DNA from: Bacteroidia bacterium
GTDB lineage: Bacteria; Bacteroidota; Bacteroidia; Cytophagales; Cyclobacteriaceae
DNA length: 57,335 nucleotides
NCBI GenBank assembly: GCA_030430675.1
Contig: JAUIKU010000004.1
Location: forward strand, 1 to 57,335
Direction: 5' to 3'
Positions 1 through 8,349 of the stretch are shown in pieces (position 1 is the first letter of the stretch; every line of letters starts with the position of its first letter). Made by a program: the position numbers and the translations under genes. The notes beneath the pieces are model-generated. The model had not been told where the DNA came from and searched no databases. It was given only the letters and a program-made list of their open reading frames with translations.

Positions 1-1471
1 GATCCCCGGTTTCCCGGTATATCTCATAGCAGGCATTAATGGCCTGTTCAAAGACGGTCATTGATTCTGTTTGCAAAAGCAGTTTCGAGTCATCCAGCAT
101 GTAACCACGCCTTATCTGATCAATAAAGGTGACGGCTTTCTCCATGGTTGTGAGGGCCTGTTTCAGATGGGTAAGATCCTGAGAATGGTAATAGCTGGAC
201 CTCAGAATTTCCGCTTCTTCCCGAACCAGATCTAACAGAATCTGCCGGTCCAGGTAGGTATCAGCGGATAAAGACGTACCGGTTTCTTCACCGCCCTTCT
301 CAAGTGCGCTGTATCCTGAAGCTACTGCTTTCAGGGCCTGATGGTAGTGACCACGTTGTCTTTCAACATGGGCCATCTGCCGGTAAGTAGAAGCGATAAA
401 TGGATGATTAGTATTAAAATTTCTGTTGAGTAGGTCCAGTGTTAGTTCCAGGTATTCCAAGGCGCGCTGATAGGCTTCTTGCCGGGCCAGAACCTCTGCC
501 ATAGCCCGGTAGGAGTGATTAATTCCGGGAAAATCCTTGCCGAAATGTTCGATGAACAGATCAATGGCCTGTTGGTACAGGGCAAGAGCATCATTCAGTT
601 GGTTTCGCCTGGTGGCGATATTCCCCAGGCCGTAGTGACTAATAGCATGTAATTCATGAAGCTGGTTCTTACTACTTAACTGAATGGTCTTCATGTAATA
701 CTCTTCCGCCAGTTCGGGCTTATTCAGATTCATGTAAGAGATGGCCATATTGTAGTAATTGTAGGCCAGCAGGTAAAAATCATCCCCGTATAATTTTCGA
801 TCTATGGCGGTTGATCTGAGATAATATTCCAGGGCTTTGTCGGGTTCCCCCCGCTTATCATAGAGAATACCCAGGTTTACATAGATACTGGAGGTTCGCC
901 GGTGGTCTTCCCCGTGATGCTCAAGGTAGATGGGCAATGCTCTCTGATAAGCATCCATGGCGTTTTCATATTCCCCGTAGTTCATGTAGGCCACGCCTGC
1001 ATTATAGTAATTAACCCCGGTGTCGATATGGTCCTCGCCCAGGAATTGGCGTTTTATTTCGAGTGACCGGATAGTGTAAATGAGTCCCTGATAATAATTG
1101 CCGGAGGTTGCATACAGTGAACCCAAACCCAGGCAAGGCCCCGCGATCGCCATGTTATCGGTAGGGTAAATTGATTCATACAGGTCAAGGGATTTGAGGT
1201 ATTGCGTTTCGGCCAGTTCCAGTTTTTGTCCCCTGTGTGCACTGAAACCGCTACGCAGCAGGGCGTAGGCCTGTCTTTCCGGATTTTTTGATTCCTCATA
1301 CAGCAACGCGGCCTTGGAATAGTAAAAAAAAGCACTGTCGTAGTTTTTAAGTTCCGAGTGGTATTGATCACCCAGTGTCAGGTTTTGGAAGGCCTCCAGG
1401 GTATCTGGCGTTTGTCCTTTAGTCTGCCAGGTGGTGGACAAAAGAATAAGGAGACCTAGCATTATCCGCAT
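1..1471 (-). CDS. Secreted TPR protein, N-terminal part (probable CHAT-domain protein, truncated by window edge)
   Basis: About 490 residues are visible; the C-terminus lies beyond base 1. The chosen ATG at 1469-1471 gives a signal peptide (about residues 1-20, ending TKGQ). From residue 25 to about 400 there are repeated TPR-like helices with the recurring pattern of small and aromatic residues (for example YYNAGVAYMNYGEYENAMDA and the similar repeat after it). The last visible segment, with DDSKLLLQTES followed by FEQAINACYEIY, resembles the linker that precedes the caspase-like CHAT domain in Bacteroidota TPR-CHAT proteins. The CHAT domain itself is not in the window, so that part is inference. 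The gene is divergent from a sigma factor gene at 1684, which suggests a signalling role rather than metabolism. TPR identity is secure; CHAT is moderately likely. Confidence 0.8.
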   Translation of the reverse strand, partial: MRIMLGLLILLSTTWQTKGQTPDTLEAFQNLTLGDQYHSELKNYDSAFFYYSKAALLYEESKNPERQAYALLRSGFSAHRGQKLELAETQYLKSLDLYESIYPTDNMAIAGPCLGLGSLYATSGNYYQGLIYTIRSLEIKRQFLGEDHIDTGVNYYNAGVAYMNYGEYENAMDAYQRALPIYLEHHGEDHRRTSSIYVNLGILYDKRGEPDKALEYYLRSTAIDRKLYGDDFYLLAYNYYNMAISYMNLNKPELAEEYYMKTIQLSSKNQLHELHAISHYGLGNIATRRNQLNDALALYQQAIDLFIEHFGKDFPGINHSYRAMAEVLARQEAYQRALEYLELTLDLLNRNFNTNHPFIASTYRQMAHVERQRGHYHQALKAVASGYSALEKGGEETGTSLSADTYLDRQILLDLVREEAEILRSSYYHSQDLTHLKQALTTMEKAVTFIDQIRRGYMLDDSKLLLQTESMTVFEQAINACYEIYRETGD

Positions 1472-1683
1472 TGATGGAGGGGATTATTACCTGCTGCTTT
1501 GAAAGAAAAGCTAAGGGGAAATTAAAAAAAATCTTTGAACCGGTAATCTTATGAGGTCATATTCTATTAATAGTAAACCGGTTATTTCAGTATTTGAGCA
1601 TAGCTGTTAACCTGTTCTGGCTGGATAGAAGCGTTTAGCCCGAAATTTTAGCTAAATTTCACTTTGAAATACTGCTAAATGAA

Positions 1684-2268
1684 ATGAGACTGGAATCCAC
1701 CCAGCCATCGACAGATCAGCTTTTGCACCAAATAAGGAAGGGTGACCGACTGTTCCTTCGCCAGTTGTACGAAGAGAACCGGAGTGCATTTGGGGTTTGG
1801 GTCACCAAAAACTATCAATGCGATGAAGACATGATTGCAGACATATACCAGCAGGCTTTTACCACTTTGTACTACAATGTGAAGGAAGGCAGGTTAGTTA
1901 CACTGACCAGCAGTATCAGGACTTACCTGTTTGCCATAGGAAAAAATCTGATTCGTGACCATATTAAGATAACCGCACGAAGGCAGGAGATACTGGAAGT
2001 TGCAGTGGAAATGAACGATGTAGATAACAGTATAATTGACCGATATCAGCAATCGGCTGTGAAAACTACCGTAAGTATGCTGTTAAACAGGATTGGAGAG
2101 CCCTGTAAAAGTGTGTTGGAACTTTTTTACATAAAAGGGTATGCCCTGGATGCTATAGCGGTTGAGATGAATTACAGCAATGAGAATGTGGTAGCCAAAA
2201 GAAAATTTATATGCCTGAAGCAGATGAGGGAGCTTTTGGCTGAAGGCACTCCTGGTGATGAAATATAA
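1684..2268 (+). CDS. ECF-like sigma-70 family RNA polymerase sigma factor
   Basis: A 194-residue protein of the length usual for ECF sigma factors. The N-terminal half (about residues 25-95) resembles region 2, with acidic DEDMIADIYQQAF and a following aromatic helix; the C-terminal part (about 130-185) resembles region 4, ending in a helix-turn-helix-like segment YSNENVVAKRKFICLKQM. It would direct RNA polymerase to a small regulon. The next gene, a membrane protein, starts three bases after its stop, so the two are almost certainly co-transcribed and the partner may act as anti-sigma factor. The divergent neighbour is a TPR/CHAT-like protein. I see no clear TAnnTTTG promoter immediately upstream; the gene may use its own sigma factor. 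Confidence 0.88.
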   Translation: MRLESTQPSTDQLLHQIRKGDRLFLRQLYEENRSAFGVWVTKNYQCDEDMIADIYQQAFTTLYYNVKEGRLVTLTSSIRTYLFAIGKNLIRDHIKITARRQEILEVAVEMNDVDNSIIDRYQQSAVKTTVSMLLNRIGEPCKSVLELFYIKGYALDAIAVEMNYSNENVVAKRKFICLKQMRELLAEGTPGDEI

Positions 2269-2271
2269 CAA

Positions 2272-3012
2272 ATGATGGAAGAGAACACAGACCGTATAAT
2301 CGAACAGTACCTCAGTGGAAATCTCCGGGAAGAGGAGTTGGAACAGTTTAAAAATACCCTGAAAAGCGACCAGCGACTGGCCCGCAGGGTGAAAGACCTG
2401 CAGGCCATTGAAAGTGGTTTACACGCTTTGGGCATGGATCACCTGATGCAGGACATGAAAAAGTGGGAGAAAGATATTAAGTTATCACAGCCACCGGTGA
2501 CAGCCTGGAAAAAGTATCTGGCAGTGGCAGCAGTAATTACACTGATCCTGGTTCCGGCAGTATATTTCTTTACTTCAAAAAGTCCCACTTCGGAAGAGTT
2601 ATTCCTGGCCTATTACGAACCCTATGAGGAGATGTTGATTTCAAGAAGCAATACTAGCGACAGCCTGGGGATCCTGCTGGCTGCCGGCTTGGATGCCTAC
2701 AACCGGGGGGCCTACCAGCGCTGCACAGACCTGCTGAAATCTTACCTGCAGCAACAACCTGAAGCCTACCGGGTGGCGCTTTACCTGGGTATTGCACAAC
2801 TGGAGATCGACCAGAAGCAATCCGCTGAAAAGAATTTTCTGCTGGCTCAGAACGACCCGGCATTTGAACAACAGGCACAGTGGTACCAGGCGTTGTCATA
2901 TTTGAAATTTGGTGAAATCCCTAAGGCCAGAGACATCCTGCAGTCGATTAGTACTTCGGAGAGTCACTACAGAAAAGACCAGGCGTCAGACCTGTTAAAA
3001 GATTTGCACTGA
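2272..3012 (+). CDS. Single-pass membrane protein with C-terminal TPR-like repeats (candidate anti-sigma partner)
   Basis: 246 residues. The cytoplasmic N-terminus (1-80) is charged and begins with an anti-sigma-like helix (RIIEQYLSGNLREEELEQF), followed by one transmembrane segment at about 82-100 and a periplasmic part with TPR-like helices (about 125-240). The short helix pattern at the N-terminus, in which a low-complexity segment says how many residues the domain needs to work, is typical of membrane proteins encoded directly after ECF sigma factors in Bacteroidota. It starts three bases after the sigma factor stop; a second ATG follows immediately and could also be the start. Its role as an anti-sigma or sensor is inferred from topology and position only; no zinc-binding anti-sigma motif (HxxxCxxC) is present. 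Confidence 0.75.
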   Translation: MMEENTDRIIEQYLSGNLREEELEQFKNTLKSDQRLARRVKDLQAIESGLHALGMDHLMQDMKKWEKDIKLSQPPVTAWKKYLAVAAVITLILVPAVYFFTSKSPTSEELFLAYYEPYEEMLISRSNTSDSLGILLAAGLDAYNRGAYQRCTDLLKSYLQQQPEAYRVALYLGIAQLEIDQKQSAEKNFLLAQNDPAFEQQAQWYQALSYLKFGEIPKARDILQSISTSESHYRKDQASDLLKDLH

Positions 3013-3249
3013 TCAGGATTCAGCATCAGCTTCGGCACAGGCTTCACATTCTTCAATAAAATCAAAAGGCACTACCCCGTGACATCCTCCCCAGGTAAAG
3101 GGCTTGCACTTCTTTTCAACCCGATCGTAATAGTATTTTTCAATAGCCGCCTCACAGGGGCCCGGATCTGGTTTCAGCCGGCACCTGCTGTCTTGTTGAA
3201 GTGTCTTGCAACCCGCTAAAAATATGGATAGCAACAATAGATATTTCAT
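3013..3249 (-). CDS. Small lipoprotein with a Kunitz/BPTI-type domain
   Basis: 78 residues. A lipoprotein signal peptide ends in LAGC (Cys14). The mature part has six cysteines at 23, 32, 48, 56, 68 and 71; the spacings 9, 16, 8, 12 and 3 nearly match the 9, 16, 8, 13 and 4 of bovine pancreatic trypsin inhibitor. Other hallmarks are present: GPC before the second cysteine, a YYYD aromatic strand, KCKPF, and WGGC. The residue after Cys32, the P1 position in Kunitz inhibitors, is Glu33, unlike the Lys/Arg of trypsin inhibitors. Known family members bind serine proteases or act as binding scaffolds; the target here is unknown. Its stop codon abuts the stop of the convergent membrane TPR gene. 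Kunitz assignment is confident, inhibitory activity is not. Confidence 0.85.
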   Translation of the reverse strand: MKYLLLLSIFLAGCKTLQQDSRCRLKPDPGPCEAAIEKYYYDRVEKKCKPFTWGGCHGVVPFDFIEECEACAEADAES

Positions 3250-3349
3250 GCACTTGATGACGGATATCTTTTATAATTTAGTTAAATCCCGCAAGTATTG
3301 CAATGTGTAGCATAAGAGGGTGAACGATTGACCGCTCCTTCAGATGGTA

Positions 3350-3378
3350 TTTGGGGAATTTCGTTTGGCGTATCTTTG
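3350..3378 (+). promoter_or_regulatory. Bacteroidota-type promoter for the TonB-dependent receptor gene
   Basis: A perfect -7 element TATCTTTG (3371-3378) is preceded by TTTG at 3350-3353 with a 17-base spacer, matching the Bacteroidota TTTG / TAnnTTTG consensus. Transcription would start near 3385, giving a leader of about 100 bases before the ATG at 3487. Confidence 0.55.
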
Positions 3379-3486
3379 AACAAACCTCTTGTTTTTGAGT
3401 TATACGTTAGAGTTTTCAAAAGCATAACCGTTAAAATACAACCTAAAGCGTTTCCCTGCGTAGAGAACAAAGGGTCATTTTTTTGA

Positions 3487-5877
3487 ATGGTATATCTGAA
3501 GTACGTTTTGTGTTTGATCGTGGTGCATGTGTTAGGCACCTCTACCGGGTTAGCCCAGGAAAAAGTCACCCTATCCGGATATTTGTTTGATACCTCCAAT
3601 GGAGAAACCCTGATCGGCGCCACAGTATATATTCCCGATCTGGAGGCAGGAGCTGTTACCAATGTTTATGGTTTTTACAGCATTACACTTACTCCGGGCA
3701 CCTATCAGATCGAGTACCGGTACATTGGATACCAGTCGGTAACCCGAAATCTCGATTTATCCACCAGCCAAAGGGTGGATATTGAGCTGGATAGTGAAAG
3801 TAAGTTGTTACAGGAGATAGTGATTACCGATGAGATAGTTGACCTTAACGTTACCGGGGTACAAATGGGTACCAATAGCATGACCATGCAGACCATTGCC
3901 AGTATTCCCCCATTTCTCGGCGAGGTTGATGTACTCAAGAGCATCCAGTTTCTTCCCGGGGTCAGTACTGTGGGTGAAGGCGCCTCCGGCTTCAATGTTA
4001 GGGGAGGGGGTGTCGGACAAAACCTGGTGCTGCTGGATGAAGCGCCGGTGTACAATTCATCCCATATGCTGGGCTTCTTCTCAGTGTTTAATCCGGATGC
4101 GGTAAAGGATATTCAGTTAATAAAGGGTGGAATACCCGCCAAATACGGCGGTCGAATTGCCTCCATACTGGATATACGGATGAAGGAGGGGAATAGCAAA
4201 GAACTGAATGTCAGTGGTGGTATAGGGTCCATATTCAGCAGGGTAGCCATTGAAGGCCCGCTGGCCAAGGACAAGGCCTCTTTTATTGTAGCAGCCAGGA
4301 GGTCATATGCCGATGCGGTGGCCAAGGTATTTACCAATGCCCTGGACGATGGAGCAGCCCTGAACTTTTATGATCTGACGCTGAAAACCAATTATAATAT
4401 CAACAAGAGAAACAGGATCTACCTGTCGGGCTATTTTGGCAGGGATAAGTTTAAATTCGATGAAGCTCAGGGATTTAATTGGGGGAATAGCACTGCTACC
4501 TTAAGGTGGAACCACATTTTCAACCAGAGGTTGTTCTCCAATTTTACGGCGTTCTTTAGTGACTATGACTATGAGCTGGCCTTTGGAGATGACGAACTGG
4601 ACAAGTTCGATTGGAATTCCCGGATTAGGACATTCAACTTCAAACCGGAATTCACGTATTTCATCAACCCCGGTAACGAACTATCCTTTGGCGGTGAGTT
4701 TATCAATTATGATTTTGAGCCAGCCAATGCCGTGGGGGTTAGCAACGGCGAGGTGTCGGATGTGAGTGTAGCCCGGAAAAATGGTTTGGAATGGGCGGTT
4801 TACCTCAGTAATGATCAAAAACTTGGTAGCAATTGGCGCATGCAGTATGGCCTGCGCTATTCGAACTTTGCGCTGGTAGGACCCGGACCCTACTACGAAT
4901 TCGACAACCCGGAGCCAGGACAGCGTAGAAATGTGATCAACACTTTCCAGGCAGATAAAGGAGAGACCATAGAACAATATGGCAACCTGGAACCAAGAGC
5001 TTCACTCAGATACCAGATTTCACCAGCTGCCAGTCTCAAAGCCAGCTACAACCGCACCGTGCAGTATATCCACCTGGTATCCAATACTACCGCCTCCAAT
5101 CCCCTGGACATCTGGACTCCCTCGACCAACAATATTGAACCTCAAAAGGCAGACCAGTGGAGTATTGGCTATTTCAAGAATTACGGTGCCCAGGTCAATT
5201 TTGAGACTTCGGTGGAGCTGTACTACCGCCAGGCACGGAATCAGATTGACTATATCGATGGAGCTGATCTGCTGATCAACGAATACATTGAAGGAGATTT
5301 GCTGAGTGGAGATGGCAGGGCCTACGGCCTGGAACTTTACGTGAAAAAGAACACGGGGTTGATTAACGGATGGATCAGCTATACCCTGGCACGTACAGAA
5401 TTGAAAGTCAATGGTATCAATAACTACCAGTGGTATCCCACCCGCTACGATCAAACGCACAATTTAAAGGCGGCAGTGTTTTACGATCCTGAATCGCGTT
5501 GGAAGCTGTCGGCCAATTTTACCATGTTGTCCGGAACACCAAGTACCTTCCCCACCTCCAGGCTGGAAGTTCAGGGCTACCTGTTGCCCTACAATTATTA
5601 CAATTCTCGTAACAACGTGAGAATCCCGCTGTTCCACCGGCTGGACTTATCGGCCACTTTAACCGGCAGGAAAACCAGAAAGGGTAGGGCCAGAAAGAAC
5701 GAAGACTACTGGATATTCAGTATTTATAATGTCTATGGTCGCAGAAATCCATTTTCCATATACTTTTCACAAACTGATGACCGGCCGATGCCGGGGGTAC
5801 CCATCGAATCCCAGGCTACTCAGGTTTCTATCATAGGCAGTATTGTTCCGGCCATATCCTATAATTTCAAATTTTAG
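3487..5877 (+). CDS. TonB-dependent outer-membrane receptor with carboxypeptidase-regulatory-like N-domain
   Basis: 796 residues, the usual size for this family. A signal peptide (about 1-24, ending LAQ) is followed by a carboxypeptidase-D regulatory-like beta-sandwich (about 25-110, with GETLIGATVYI), a plug domain (about 125-235, with FNVRGGGVGQNLVLLDEAPV and KGGIPAKYGGR) and a long beta-barrel ending in an aromatic residue (YNFKF). Such receptors import large or scarce ligands using the proton-motive force through ExbB/ExbD/TonB. The next gene, a DUF4249 lipoprotein, starts at the base after the stop codon; this receptor-DUF4249 pairing is common in Bacteroidota and differs from SusC/SusD pairs. 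The ligand cannot be read from sequence. The ATG is supported by the signal peptide. Confidence 0.92.
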   Translation: MVYLKYVLCLIVVHVLGTSTGLAQEKVTLSGYLFDTSNGETLIGATVYIPDLEAGAVTNVYGFYSITLTPGTYQIEYRYIGYQSVTRNLDLSTSQRVDIELDSESKLLQEIVITDEIVDLNVTGVQMGTNSMTMQTIASIPPFLGEVDVLKSIQFLPGVSTVGEGASGFNVRGGGVGQNLVLLDEAPVYNSSHMLGFFSVFNPDAVKDIQLIKGGIPAKYGGRIASILDIRMKEGNSKELNVSGGIGSIFSRVAIEGPLAKDKASFIVAARRSYADAVAKVFTNALDDGAALNFYDLTLKTNYNINKRNRIYLSGYFGRDKFKFDEAQGFNWGNSTATLRWNHIFNQRLFSNFTAFFSDYDYELAFGDDELDKFDWNSRIRTFNFKPEFTYFINPGNELSFGGEFINYDFEPANAVGVSNGEVSDVSVARKNGLEWAVYLSNDQKLGSNWRMQYGLRYSNFALVGPGPYYEFDNPEPGQRRNVINTFQADKGETIEQYGNLEPRASLRYQISPAASLKASYNRTVQYIHLVSNTTASNPLDIWTPSTNNIEPQKADQWSIGYFKNYGAQVNFETSVELYYRQARNQIDYIDGADLLINEYIEGDLLSGDGRAYGLELYVKKNTGLINGWISYTLARTELKVNGINNYQWYPTRYDQTHNLKAAVFYDPESRWKLSANFTMLSGTPSTFPTSRLEVQGYLLPYNYYNSRNNVRIPLFHRLDLSATLTGRKTRKGRARKNEDYWIFSIYNVYGRRNPFSIYFSQTDDRPMPGVPIESQATQVSIIGSIVPAISYNFKF

Positions 5878-6789
5878 ATGAGAAAGGCTTTTCTATATTT
5901 AATCGGCATACTTTCGATCCTCTCCTGTGAGGATCAGATTACTCCTGATCTGGAAGATGCGCCAGCCATTTTAATTATTGATGCATTCCTAACCAATCAG
6001 GATAGTGTGCAAACCATCCGGATCGCTCAGTCACAACCTTATTTTGACAACAGTGCCTTACAGGGCGTTTCCGGAGCTACTGTACTGGTAAATCATATCG
6101 ATGGCACGGTCTACGAATTTGTAGAAGTTGCACCGGGGTACTATCGCTACGATGCACTTGCTAACGGCTCCATTGCCCGGATTCAGGATAGTCTGACTTT
6201 ACAGGTTACCATCGGAGAAGATCTGTTTCAGGCCGGCAGCAGGGTCAACCGGGTACCAAATATTGACAGTATTACCTTCCGGTTTGAAGAGGAGAATCTC
6301 TTTTTGCCTGATAGTTATTTTGCCGAATTCTGGTCCAGGGATCCATTGGGGCCCGGGGACACCTACTGGATTAAATCGTATAAGAATGGACAATACCTCA
6401 ACCAACCCAACGAAATCAATATTGCCTATGACGCCGGGTTCAGTGAAGGGGGTGATGTGGACGGGTTGATTTTTATCCCGCCAATACGCGATGGCATAAA
6501 TCCTTTTGAAGAGGATGAGAATGATGACTTTGTTTCACCATTCGAAGATGGAGACTCTGTGTATGTTGAAATACACAGCATTTCCAATGAGACCTTCAGG
6601 TTTCTCAATGATGTCAGGATCCAAACTGACCGCCCGGGGGGATTTGCGGAGCTTTTTTCAGTGCCCCTAAGCAATGTCAGATCCAACATAATCTATAGGG
6701 GTACCGATCCGGAGATAGCGGTGGCAGGTTTCTTTAACGTGGCTGCCGTGACCGGGGCAGGTAAAAGGTTGGATGTAACGGACCTGTAA
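5878..6789 (+). CDS. DUF4249 family lipoprotein
   Basis: 303 residues. The signal peptide ends in a lipobox (SILSC, Cys17). The following pattern, a short acidic linker, then LIIDAFLTNQDSVQTIRIAQSQPYFDN and GVSGATVLVNH, is characteristic of DUF4249 proteins, which have an N-terminal immunoglobulin-like fold. Function is not established; they are encoded directly after certain TonB-dependent receptors and probably act at the cell surface as the receptor's partner lipoprotein, by analogy with SusD but without sequence similarity. The start codon follows the receptor stop with no gap, so translation is likely coupled. The middle of the protein contains a very acidic patch (EEDENDDF) that might bind cations. 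Confidence 0.85.
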   Translation: MRKAFLYLIGILSILSCEDQITPDLEDAPAILIIDAFLTNQDSVQTIRIAQSQPYFDNSALQGVSGATVLVNHIDGTVYEFVEVAPGYYRYDALANGSIARIQDSLTLQVTIGEDLFQAGSRVNRVPNIDSITFRFEEENLFLPDSYFAEFWSRDPLGPGDTYWIKSYKNGQYLNQPNEINIAYDAGFSEGGDVDGLIFIPPIRDGINPFEEDENDDFVSPFEDGDSVYVEIHSISNETFRFLNDVRIQTDRPGGFAELFSVPLSNVRSNIIYRGTDPEIAVAGFFNVAAVTGAGKRLDVTDL

Positions 6790-6824
6790 TTTTTTTGCTA
6801 TCTTCCCCACTTTTATGTAATACT

Positions 6825-7262
6825 ATGGAATTATTAGTGGTCTTTAAATACCTGCACTTTATCTCCATTTTTGGGGTGGTGTCAACGGTGGTAGCGGAAC
6901 ATTTGCTGATAAAGGAACGGATGACCCGGGCCGAGATTAAGAGAGTATCGCTAATCGATGGAATATACGGCATGAGTGCCATACTGGTAGTGGCCATGGG
7001 CTTGCTTATGTGGTTTATGGTGGGCAAGCCGTCTGAGTATTACAACACCAATTGGATCTTTCATATGAAGGTTGGCTTGTTTGTGGTGGTGGGATTGATT
7101 TCAATAATGCCAACCCGTTACCTGCTTAAGAATCGAAAAGGTGACATGGATGAAGTGGTTCATGTTCCCAAATCTATCAAAATGAGCATAAGGGTAGAGT
7201 TGCTAATCTTATTCCTGATTCCATTACTGGCTACGCTTATGGCTCAGGGATTTGGCTCCTGA
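6825..7262 (+). CDS. Small integral membrane protein (DUF2214-like)
   Basis: 145 residues from the ATG at 6825; a TTG start at 6795 would add ten residues that do not look conserved. Four hydrophobic helices are visible (about residues 3-22, 44-63, 80-97 and 122-143), with conserved-looking features FKYLHFISIFGV near the start, GLLMWF, and NWIFHMKVGLF. This pattern matches the DUF2214 group of small bacterial membrane proteins, whose histidines within helices hint at heme or metal binding; function is unknown. It follows the DUF4249 gene after 35 bases and may be transcribed with it. Confidence 0.7.
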   Translation: MELLVVFKYLHFISIFGVVSTVVAEHLLIKERMTRAEIKRVSLIDGIYGMSAILVVAMGLLMWFMVGKPSEYYNTNWIFHMKVGLFVVVGLISIMPTRYLLKNRKGDMDEVVHVPKSIKMSIRVELLILFLIPLLATLMAQGFGS

Positions 7263-7268
7263 CCCAGT

Positions 7269-7324
7269 TCACAGATCAAAAATCTCAAATTAGAGATCGG
7301 AAATCACAGATCACAGATCACAGA
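7269..7324 (+). repeat. Short tandem repeat TCACAGA
   Basis: Three perfect back-to-back copies of the 7-mer TCACAGA occupy 7304-7324 and a fourth copy lies at 7269-7275, in a gene gap rich in AATC/AGATC words. Such intergenic short repeats are common in Bacteroidota. No function is evident. Confidence 0.7.
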
Positions 7325-7359
7325 TTTTTACTATCTTGCTATGTCTAACCTTTGGTGGC

Positions 7360-8343
7360 ATGACTGAACTATTCCGCTTGTTTATTTACCGGCTAAAAAT
7401 CGGGTACCTTTTGGCTATGGCAGGGGTGTTTCTGCTGGTGAATGCCTGTCAGCAGTCACAGGCCTACTCCGATGGGCCAACGGAACAACCGGATATGATG
7501 GTGGTGAAATTAGGTCAGGGTGATTCGGAAGGTTTTGAAAAAATCAGACGGGCTTTTGTTGACCACAATGACGGGTACGATTTGGATTACCTCCAAGATA
7601 TCACTTCCATAGCTGCCCGCGATAATTTCCGGGTATTATTTGTCCAGCAGGGATGGCCTGAAATTCAATTATCGCAGGGTACCGAATCGGAGGTTACAGT
7701 AGGCGATATTGTGCTGCTGGCACCCGGTATCGGACTGAAAGCTGACAGCAGTTTATCTGTGCTGGAGTTTACCAGTCCCCATGCCTTTCCCGAAGGTATA
7801 CCGCTGGTGATACGGCCGGACTGGGATCCTAACATAACCGATATCCCAGGGGGGTGTGCCACTGAAACCAATGCCTATCGCCGAATTCTGCTAACCTGGA
7901 AGCAGGAAGTGGGCCAGTATTTGTATCACGCATTAAATGCACACCGGGTGAGGATTATGGACTCGTTTAGTCATTATCATCCGGTAGTGGGCGGGTTTGA
8001 TGAGTTTTACCTGGTACAAATGGCATTACCAGATGCCAGAATTATTACCAGTAGTCAGGTAGCTGCTATTTCCGATCCGCTTAACGTCAGTGAACCAGCC
8101 TCTCAACAATTACTACAGAGTACTTCATTGGAGGTAGGTGATCTGATTTACCTACCTCGCGGTACTATGCATCGGGGAATTGGCGGGGTACTGGCGCAGG
8201 TTATCACTGTACCCGGGTTTATTCCCGGATCCGAAATCGGGGTGGACCATCATCTTAAAACAATTAATGAAAATCTAAATTTATCGGCTGACCGTGCCTT
8301 GCCTTATAACCAGGAAGCTGCGGACGGCCCTGTGATTAAATAA
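7360..8343 (+). CDS. Cupin-fold lipoprotein of unknown function
   Basis: 327 residues from the ATG at 7360 (a TTG at 7336 is a less likely start). A lipobox VNAC follows a long hydrophobic segment, so the protein is probably membrane-anchored outside the cytoplasm. The C-terminal half has cupin-like metal-site features: HYHP at residues 205-208, GGFDEFYLV shortly after, and a later PRGTMHRG segment that would supply the third histidine. An N-terminal second beta-domain (about 70-150, with GDIVLLAPG) may be a degenerate cupin, giving a bicupin. Cupins of this kind are dioxygenases, isomerases or binding proteins; I cannot choose. It is the first gene of a tight set leading to the giant heme protein at 9063, so a role in an oxidation pathway is plausible. 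Confidence 0.7.
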   Translation: MTELFRLFIYRLKIGYLLAMAGVFLLVNACQQSQAYSDGPTEQPDMMVVKLGQGDSEGFEKIRRAFVDHNDGYDLDYLQDITSIAARDNFRVLFVQQGWPEIQLSQGTESEVTVGDIVLLAPGIGLKADSSLSVLEFTSPHAFPEGIPLVIRPDWDPNITDIPGGCATETNAYRRILLTWKQEVGQYLYHALNAHRVRIMDSFSHYHPVVGGFDEFYLVQMALPDARIITSSQVAAISDPLNVSEPASQQLLQSTSLEVGDLIYLPRGTMHRGIGGVLAQVITVPGFIPGSEIGVDHHLKTINENLNLSADRALPYNQEAADGPVIK

Positions 8344-8349
8344 TTTTAT

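Noticed and set aside
3282-3662. 126-residue minus-strand ORF in front of the TonB receptor gene
   Set aside because: It overlaps a well-supported promoter and the receptor signal peptide, has no recognisable domain, and reads as a shadow of the plus-strand coding sequence.
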